A DNA stretch of 15,124 nt from Methanosphaera sp. rholeuAM130 (lineage in GTDB: Archaea > Methanobacteriota > Methanobacteria > Methanobacteriales > Methanobacteriaceae): positions 1-15,124 of the forward strand of contig MUZY01000007.1 of the NCBI GenBank assembly GCA_003266065.1, written 5' to 3'. A program made the position numbers and the translations under genes. Below are positions 7,064 through 12,982 of the stretch, in pieces (positions within the stretch are counted from its first letter, which is position 1; the number at the start of each line of letters is the position of its first letter). The notes under the pieces are model-generated. The model did no database searches and was not told where the DNA came from. It saw nothing but the letters and a program-made list of their open reading frames with translations.

Positions 7064-8192
7064 TTAACACACCTCTAATATTATTTACAAAGTCTTCAAC
7101 AGGTTTTGAAATAATTAAGTCTCTTGCATAATTAATATTTTCTGAAACAACATTATTCATAGCATATAAAAAACCTTTGATTTCATGAGTAGTTTCTAAC
7201 GCTGCAATGGATATTGTTTTTCCTGTCATTTGTTTGAATAATGCATTTCCAGCTATTGATATTCCTTTAGATAACCCTAAACCTATCGGTACCATTAATA
7301 AATCAGTGTAAAACTTATTCCAATCTTCATCAGTTGCTTGCCCACTTAATATTCCATGTGAATCAGCCATTAAGGCAACTCCCACTATTATAGATGCAAC
7401 TGCTATTGTAGCAACTACTGGTGCAGATACAGGTAATGTTGCAATGCCTAATGCAAGTGCTACACCATATGATGCTATAAATGAACCACCACCAGATTCT
7501 AAAATAGCCCAACCATCATCAGTACTACAATTAAATAAAAATACGGCATTATTTTGCAATATATCATTGCATTCTTGTTCAAAACAAATATTTCCTCCAC
7601 TTTTAATGTTTCCAGAATCATTATTACGGGTATCATTTTCTAATAACGGAATAGATATTGCACCGTTACAATTGAAACCATCAATAATTAGAATATTCTG
7701 AATTATTCCAGTATTCATATCCATTAATAGATATTCATTAGCCAAATTAACAACATAATATTTTACAGTGTTTGTCTGATTATTAATTTTTAATCGTAGA
7801 TTATAATTATTATTTAAATTCAATAATTCTGAATAATAATTTACTCCAATGTTGGGTTTTATAAGATTTAAGGATATTCTTGCTATTTCCGGTATATTCG
7901 ATGATGTTTTAAAATAATAATCATATTTCATACTATTATTACTATTCACAACCATACCCATTTTCAAATCATTAAAATGAACATAATTCACCCTATCATA
8001 ATTTATGCCTACAATTACTAAAACTTCACCGGAACGGTATGAAGTAATATTTTCTAAATCATTAATGTATTCGATAAAAGAATCATAACTCCATACAGTC
8101 ATTATTGCAGTGAGAATTGTCCTGTCTTGGGGATATGTTCTGATTAGATTACTTGATATATTACCGTAGGTACGGTAATTACTTAGATAGTT
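7056..8192 (-). pseudogene. C-terminal module of surface protein, 5'-truncated copy
   Basis: The first ATG is at 8102 (348 codons), but clear homology to the full surface protein continues in frame for 29 codons upstream (YLSNYRTYGN ... RTYPQDRTILTA) up to a stop at 8193-8195. Hence the present ATG is internal and the gene has lost its signal peptide and all repeats. From there the frame is intact. Shared with the full protein are VGINYDRVNY, NDLKMG, PEIARISLNLIK, NGAIS.PL, the CFE.(E/N)C start of the Cys stretch, (D/S)GWA, the Gly/Val/Ala-rich hydrophobic segment and DSHGI(F/L)SG. Its end overlaps the membrane-partner gene. Without an export signal it is either a pseudogene or a silent cassette that could recombine into the full gene. 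The intact frame over more than 370 codons favours recent loss or retained use. Calling it a short CDS from 8102 is the alternative. Confidence 0.65.
8122..8155. repeat. 34-base block shared with 2041-2074
   Basis: This is the partner of the block at 2041-2074, with one mismatch in 34. It lies about 35 bases from the point (8190-8193) where homology between the two copies stops abruptly. Confidence 0.7.
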
Positions 8193-8632
8193 TTAAAAAA
8201 TATCTTTATTATAATGAATAATATCCAATAAATTGATAATGTATTTATCAAATATACGACAAGCTTGAAGACCTTCCACATAGCCTTCTATTGATAATTG
8301 CCAGTACGCAAATAATATCTTTTTGATAGTTAAATCATTTATTCCTTCATTTATGGTGATATTTACTCGATTTTGTATATATTTATTTATGATATCACTG
8401 GAAATAACTCTATTATGATATTCAATTAAAAAATCTGTAAAATCCGCAAGATACTTCTAATAATGTTTTGTTTATAATCAAATATATCCTCTGACTCTTC
8501 CAGTATGTGTTCTGTAAAGTAATACTTGGAAGTGGGATGTTTATCAAGATATTTTTTAATAATACTATGTTGAGGTTCTGATATGAAAAGGTATGCAATA
8601 ATGGTATTGGTGTCTAAACAGGTATTTTTCAT
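8193..8632 (-). pseudogene. PIN-domain (VapC-like) protein, frameshifted
   Basis: The N-terminal part begins MKNTCLDTNTIIAYLF, with the Asp-Thr-Asn and following hydrophobic run typical of PIN-domain ribonucleases, the toxin of VapBC-type pairs. This frame stops at 8426. A one-base change near 8454-8459 moves to a second frame that reads without a stop from KYLADFTDFLIEYH to a TAA at 8193-8195. The joined product is about 144 residues, the usual PIN-domain size. A conserved acidic position (HILEESED, about residue 42) is present. The ATG overlaps TGA of the preceding frame (ATGA), as in many toxin-antitoxin operons. The frameshift probably inactivates it, unless it is a sequencing error or is programmed. 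PIN assignment is fair; VapC-like toxicity is inferred from family and context. Confidence 0.6.
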
Positions 8633-9286
8633 ATACTAACTCCATGCTCCAGATTTTCTTTATAATCTCTTTATCTTTTTTGCTGATTTTATCTTTATTT
8701 TTATCGTGAATTAACCTGTAGAATTTTTCGCGTGTTTTTCTGAATTTTAATCTGTATTCATGGTATTTTTTATTATATTCCTCTTTTGTTATTTTGTTAT
8801 TGATTAGTTTGGTTTTTACATTTAATATGTTGTGGAAATCCAGAAGAGTTGTTGAGATAAATTTTAGTGATTCGAATATGTCTTTTGAATTGTTTTCAAT
8901 ACTTTTTATATCGTTTTCTTTCATTATCTCTTCAATGTGATCATATAAGTAGTTTGACATTGACCGTATTTCTACGAAGTCAGAATATATGTCTTCATGA
9001 CATGATTTGTTTTTTCGTAGTATTTTCTCTGATTTCGGGGTAGTATTTTCTGAAGTTGCTGATGTTTAGGTTGAAATTATTGATTATTGTGTAATCGATA
9101 TTTTTTTCATTATAACCGTTGTTGAATGGAGTTTCAATTAGGTTTAGACAATAATCCATTTTGTCAAAGTCATGGATATTATTTGTTAGGGTCATACTCA
9201 TTATTTAACACCTTCTTGATATTGTTATTAGTTATACTGTTTTTATTATTAATACTTTCATGTTTTGATTCTACATTTCTTTTCAC
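8629..9286 (-). pseudogene. helical antitoxin-like partner of PIN protein, broken
   Basis: The longest piece (8565-8960, 131 codons) encodes a Lys/Glu/Ile-rich helical protein (KTKLINNKITKEEYNKK, KFRKTREKFYRLIHDK). Its last residues lie over the PIN gene. A neighbouring frame instead ends RDYKENLEHGVSI at 8629 with its TGA inside the PIN ATG, the expected operon junction. In the 5' direction the frame stays open beyond the ATG (SEKILRKNKSCHEDIYSDF), and a separate frame (8995-9201, 68 codons, MSMTLTNNIHDFDKMDY) precedes it with a good AAGGTG site. A further 35-codon frame starts at GTG 9286. These look like pieces of one gene broken near 9000-9075, at the 3' end near 8680, and perhaps near the 5' end. 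No DNA-binding motif is obvious. The antitoxin role is inferred from position. Confidence 0.45.
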
Positions 9287-9310
9287 GGTTCAAATATCAA
9301 AGGATTCTAT

Positions 9311-9316
9311 CCTCCT
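9311..9316 (-). promoter_or_regulatory. AGGAGG without a properly spaced start
   Basis: A strong AGGAGG lies at 9316-9311 on the minus strand. The nearest useful start (GTG 9286) is 24 bases away, and the frame between carries a TGA. This suggests that the 5' end of the PIN-associated gene has also decayed. The rest of 9317-9519 is AT-rich with no gene seen. Confidence 0.35.
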
Positions 9317-9519
9317 ACTTCCATTTTAAAATATTTATTTGTTCATAATATAACTATATATGTATTATTATTTATACTTTTATTATCAAAAATATATAAT
9401 AATTTTTAATTATATTATCTATTTAAGAAACATTATTTAAACTATTGGGGTCATAATGGATTAATATAAACAGAATGAGGGGGTTAAATTCTTTCAACTA
9501 TAAAAATAAAGTTAAAATA

Positions 9520-11139
9520 TTATAATATCTTTTCAAATTCAATCATCATTCTTCCACGTCTGGGATAAGTTTCTATTAAACGGTTAATTAATTTTTCAAC
9601 TCTATCTTCACTGCCGGGTACTTTTTTCATTTCCTTAAATATATCACATGCATCCAGATAATTCTTTAATCTGGCTTCTTTTAGCATATCCCATACTATC
9701 CTTTCATATGCATCAAGCAATTCATTAGGATAGTTTTTCATTAAGATCTTTTTATATCGATGTAACTTGTAGATATTTACATTGGTAAATACCATGTTCC
9801 TGAAAGAGTCATATTCCTCCAGATATAATAAAAAATCCATTAAGTTATTCTTATTATAATCTTTATCGTAATGAGTAATGATTTCTTGTCGTTTACCTGG
9901 CCAGTTGTCTTTATAGTAATTTCTCAGTAAAGTCATATTCTGATTGGAGAAATGATCATAATTGAAAATCAATTCCTCAATACAATCAGCATAGCGGTTA
10001 TCATCTGCATTTAGATATATTTCCTTCAGTAATTCGAGTGCTATTATTGAGTTATCATCATATTTATTATCTTTACAATTCTTTCGCAATAATGTTTCAG
10101 CATCATCTATTCTATTATCCTTAGAATAATATTCTGACAGTATCTTCCAATAACCGTTTATATCGTCATGCTTTTCTATAAATCCAATAATTGTACTTAT
10201 CGGATAATCAGTTTTATCCAGGTGTTTGATAATCTCTTTTAATTTATCATACTTCTGGTATTTATCGCATCTGTTTAATTCTTCCTCAAGCAGATTAATT
10301 TCAAGTTCCATATCCACAGTTGTGATGTATTTGTCAAATAATATTCTAAAGGTGTCAATAAATGCCGTGTTAGGATAGTTTATTGCTATATTCTTAAATG
10401 TTTCTTCTATCCTTTCAGTAAATTCATTATTATTTTTTAGGATTATATCCGTTTTTTCTTCCAACTTATGGAGGATATCATTAAAGTACTTTTCATCTTT
10501 AACATATTCTATACTAGCCATTTTTAAGAATATTGATGATAATAGCTCAAGTACATATTCATCATCTGTAATCATTTCAATATCTTCATCTATAAACAGC
10601 ATCAAATCATATGTAAATTCATAATTATCCTCTATTTGAACAGTTCTATTTAATAATCCGTTTAATCTCTTCTTGAATATTGTTAAGTCGTTATCAGATA
10701 GATTATCTTTCTTATGAATCAGTTTGCGATAAATGTTATCATCATCATGTATCAGCTCTATGATGAATGATTTCAATTCTTTGAATTCATACTGTGACAG
10801 TTCCTCTTCCAGGTATTTTTCAAACTCATCACCCGTTAAAACATCATCAAATAATATGCTTTGAGAGGATGTGCTGATATTTTTCACATATTCATCCTCC
10901 AGGTGATAGCATACACAGGCTGCATGTTTACAGTTATATCCATATGGACAGTCACAATAAGTATTTATCACATTATCCTCATCATCCAATGTTACTTCAA
11001 CATTATAATCATATGTACCACTTACCACTGCATAGACAGTATCTTCCATTCTATAAATGCTTTCGATATTATCCATACAGTAGTAGTCATATCCTCTCTC
11101 AAGTATCTGCCAGTCAAATAACTCTTCCCAATCACTCAT
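9520..11139 (-). CDS. SWIM zinc-finger protein, long form
   Basis: A 539-residue protein beginning MSDWEELFDWQILERGYDYY. The frame is open to 11223, but that would overlap the upstream gene by 56 bases, whereas ATG 11139 matches the start of the sister gene (MFSWSYLFSD) and leaves a 28-base gap. An N-terminal beta-rich segment (IYRMEDTVYAVVSGTYDYNVEV) leads into the SWIM finger C62-x-C64-x5-C70-x-H72. After that the protein is almost wholly helical and acidic, with short repeated helix pairs suggestive of TPR-like units from about residue 170 to the end. SWIM fingers bind zinc and mediate DNA or protein contacts; proteins of this layout are common in Methanobacteriales, but their job is not known to me. 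It is the last gene of a three-gene run on the minus strand, probably one transcript. Confidence 0.85.
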   Translation of the reverse strand: MSDWEELFDWQILERGYDYYCMDNIESIYRMEDTVYAVVSGTYDYNVEVTLDDEDNVINTYCDCPYGYNCKHAACVCYHLEDEYVKNISTSSQSILFDDVLTGDEFEKYLEEELSQYEFKELKSFIIELIHDDDNIYRKLIHKKDNLSDNDLTIFKKRLNGLLNRTVQIEDNYEFTYDLMLFIDEDIEMITDDEYVLELLSSIFLKMASIEYVKDEKYFNDILHKLEEKTDIILKNNNEFTERIEETFKNIAINYPNTAFIDTFRILFDKYITTVDMELEINLLEEELNRCDKYQKYDKLKEIIKHLDKTDYPISTIIGFIEKHDDINGYWKILSEYYSKDNRIDDAETLLRKNCKDNKYDDNSIIALELLKEIYLNADDNRYADCIEELIFNYDHFSNQNMTLLRNYYKDNWPGKRQEIITHYDKDYNKNNLMDFLLYLEEYDSFRNMVFTNVNIYKLHRYKKILMKNYPNELLDAYERIVWDMLKEARLKNYLDACDIFKEMKKVPGSEDRVEKLINRLIETYPRRGRMMIEFEKIL

Positions 11140-11167
11140 AACAATCACATATACACTATAATATTCC

Positions 11168-11884
11168 CTATGGATAATATATCCTATCAACATACTCCGC
11201 CATTTTATCTTTATTTTCGCCACTTACTTCATCATTATCCAATAGAATTTCTGAATAATGAAGATATTTATCGGTTAACATATCTTCACTATTATAATTA
11301 ATTCTAATATGCCCAAACAGGTATTCTTCAACGATAATATTTAATAGACTGGTTGCACAGTCATAGTCACCATTTTCTATAAGTATATTAATATCATAGT
11401 CAATGAATTCCATGATAGGTGATATAATCATATAATCATCATAATCCATATTAGCCATGATGGATTTGAGCTTGTTAAATATTTTTTCTTTATCGCTTTT
11501 CTCTTCATTGATTATATCAGTAATTCTATCATTATATTCATTATCCTCCAATAATCTTATTAAAACACGCTGAAGGCAATCTTTATCCATTGAATAAATA
11601 TCATTAACTATTTTATCATCCCGATTATCTGATAACAGATACTCATGTTCCTCAATATAATGAAGAAGTGCAACTTCATGCTTGCATTTGGAATCATTAA
11701 AACAGTTGCATTCAACAGATTTAACAGAATCATTTTTCAATGTTATACATACAGAATAACTGCTAGAGCCTTCAACAAATGCGAAGATTTTGTTACCAAC
11801 ACGCTTAACATCATGAACCCTGTCATAGTATGCTTTTCCACGGTTAAGTGCATTGTCACTAAATAAGTACGACCAAGAAAACAT
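11168..11884 (-). CDS. SWIM zinc-finger protein, short form
   Basis: A 238-residue protein with the same N-terminal layout as its downstream neighbour: MFSWSYLFSDNALNRGKAYY, a beta segment (KIFAFVEGSSSYSVCITLK) and a SWIM finger C59-x-C61-x5-C67-x-H69 followed by a helix. The remaining 160 residues are acidic and helical (IMEFIDYDINILIENGDY), matching the part just after the finger in the long form (LMLFIDEDIEMITDDEY). The extended helical repeats of the long form are absent, so this is a short or C-terminally trimmed family member. It lies 39 bases after the preceding gene and 28 bases before the next, which implies co-transcription. I see no frame break. The function is unknown; a zinc-dependent binding role follows from the finger alone. 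Confidence 0.85.
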   Translation of the reverse strand: MFSWSYLFSDNALNRGKAYYDRVHDVKRVGNKIFAFVEGSSSYSVCITLKNDSVKSVECNCFNDSKCKHEVALLHYIEEHEYLLSDNRDDKIVNDIYSMDKDCLQRVLIRLLEDNEYNDRITDIINEEKSDKEKIFNKLKSIMANMDYDDYMIISPIMEFIDYDINILIENGDYDCATSLLNIIVEEYLFGHIRINYNSEDMLTDKYLHYSEILLDNDEVSGENKDKMAEYVDRIYYP

Positions 11885-11923
11885 TAATCTTCCATCCTTA
11901 TATGTTGCATATTATTCTCTTAT

Positions 11924-12424
11924 TTAACTTTTATAGTAGGACAATACTTCATCATAATCATCGTAATTCGTATAATATTCATCAGCATGATAGATCATAT
12001 CTCCCTCAAGAAATACCTTAAAGTAATTATCTACCAGGTATGATATGCCTTCATATTTTTCTACCAATTTATACATCCAGTTATGAATTCTATTTTTCAA
12101 GGATCCATTGGATAATGAGATAATCCTGGCAAAATAGTATGTGATTAATTCACTTGGTCTGAAATAATCCTCATCACTCATGTCATCCTCAACGTCGATG
12201 ATTGTTTCAGAAAGCTTAACCAGACACCTGAATGCCTCTTCGTTATCATTATTTTCCAGATACATTACAATATACTTATCACAGTAATCCTTCACACTGC
12301 TTTCAAACAGGGAATATTCCATAGTAATATCACACTCATAAAAATATCTATCATAGCGTAAATCATGGATTATTTCGTTTAAGCATTTATCGGCATCAGA
12401 TTCAAAGTTTCTCCTGTCATTCAT
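11924..12424 (-). CDS. acidic helical protein of the SWIM gene cluster
   Basis: A 166-residue acidic, Tyr/Asp-rich protein beginning MNDRRNFESDADKC. An ATG at 12439 would add five residues; neither start has a strong ribosome binding site, and I prefer 12424 because a GGA lies ten bases before it. It has no SWIM finger or cysteine cluster. Its pattern of helices (DKYIVMYLENNDNEEAF, then LITYYFARII) faintly recalls the post-finger region of the two downstream SWIM proteins, so it may be a finger-less member of that family. It could also be unrelated. It is the first gene of the three-gene run and ends in a Tyr/Asp repeat (YYTNYDDYDEVLSYY). I do not recognise a function. Confidence 0.7.
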   Translation of the reverse strand: MNDRRNFESDADKCLNEIIHDLRYDRYFYECDITMEYSLFESSVKDYCDKYIVMYLENNDNEEAFRCLVKLSETIIDVEDDMSDEDYFRPSELITYYFARIISLSNGSLKNRIHNWMYKLVEKYEGISYLVDNYFKVFLEGDMIYHADEYYTNYDDYDEVLSYYKS

Positions 12425-12439
12425 AACTATCAATTCCAT

Positions 12440-12528
12440 CCATTAATTTTTTTTGACATTAAGAATATTTCTAATTGACATATTATTTAATATTTAAGCA
12501 TATTAATTATAAAGAGGAAATATTTTAA
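12440..12528 (-). promoter_or_regulatory. likely promoter of the SWIM cluster
   Basis: This AT-rich stretch lies upstream of the first gene of the cluster. On the minus strand, GCTTAAATATT at 12499-12489 resembles an archaeal TATA box and would place transcription start about 40 bases before the start codon. The assignment is tentative because the whole stretch is AT-rich. Confidence 0.25.
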
Positions 12529-12880
12529 ATATTTTCAGATATCAATTCTATGTTAAATTATTTATTTAGGAATATTTCTACAGAGATACATGAAATAATT
12601 CTGTTATATATTACTGATTCATATGTTAAGTGATTTTAAGTTTGATAAAATGGAGAAATATATTGAAAACTCTACTTTAATATTACAAGTACTTAAGAGA
12701 TTTTTAGACAATAAACTTAAATTAATAAACAATAATATTACAGCAGAAGAGAATGATTTAAAATATAACAATATCGAAAAGGAATTTCAGGATTTAGAAC
12801 TTGATTATTATGCAAATATTTATGAAAGTGATATCAAAGAAGTTGTTAAAGTGATATTTGAATCTTTTAGTATAACCTGA
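12529..12880 (+). pseudogene. decayed relative of the PIN-associated helical protein
   Basis: Two plus-strand frames together resemble the protein at 8565-9000. The first (12529-12625) reads IFSDINSMLNYLFRNI, matching IYSDFVEIRSMSNYLYDHI. The second (12623-12880, 85 codons from ATG) contains KLKLINNNITAEENDLKY, matching KTKLINNKITKEEYNKKY, with a Glu/Lys-rich helical tail. A frame change near 12600-12625 separates them. No ribosome binding site precedes the ATG at 12623, a stop lies directly upstream of 12529, and no PIN gene follows. It is therefore probably a solitary, inactivated fragment. Reading 12623-12880 as a small intact gene is the alternative. This shared helical family is seen only from these two copies; I cannot name it. 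Confidence 0.5.
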
Positions 12881-12940
12881 TTTAACATTGCATTTTTTAA
12901 CTTTAAAATTTGCAGGGTTTCTTGATAATAAAGAGTACAA

Positions 12941-12968
12941 TCTCATCATTATTCCATCAAAAAAAGAT
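12941..12968 (-). terminator. likely oligo-T terminator of the beta-helix adhesin
   Basis: On the minus strand a run of seven T (12965-12959) comes 17 bases after the stop codon at 12983. It lies between CTCATC and GATG/GATGAG pieces that can pair. Oligo-T runs are the usual archaeal termination signal. Confidence 0.4.
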
Positions 12969-12982
12969 GAGAGTATGGGGGG

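Noticed and set aside
9126..9329. Plus-strand hydrophobic ORF of 67 codons
   Set aside because: It is opposite the Asn/Lys-rich 5' part of the PIN-associated gene, has no ribosome binding site, and is explained as an antisense shadow.
9474..9486. Recurrent G-tracts (4424-4434, 9479-9484, 12977-12982), two of them directly after minus-strand stop codons or nearby
   Set aside because: Three occurrences with different flanks are too few to call a shared element; they may be chance.
11140..11223. 28-codon N-terminal extension of the long SWIM protein
   Set aside because: It would overlap the upstream gene by 56 bases and has no counterpart in the sister SWIM protein, which starts at the position equivalent to ATG 11139.
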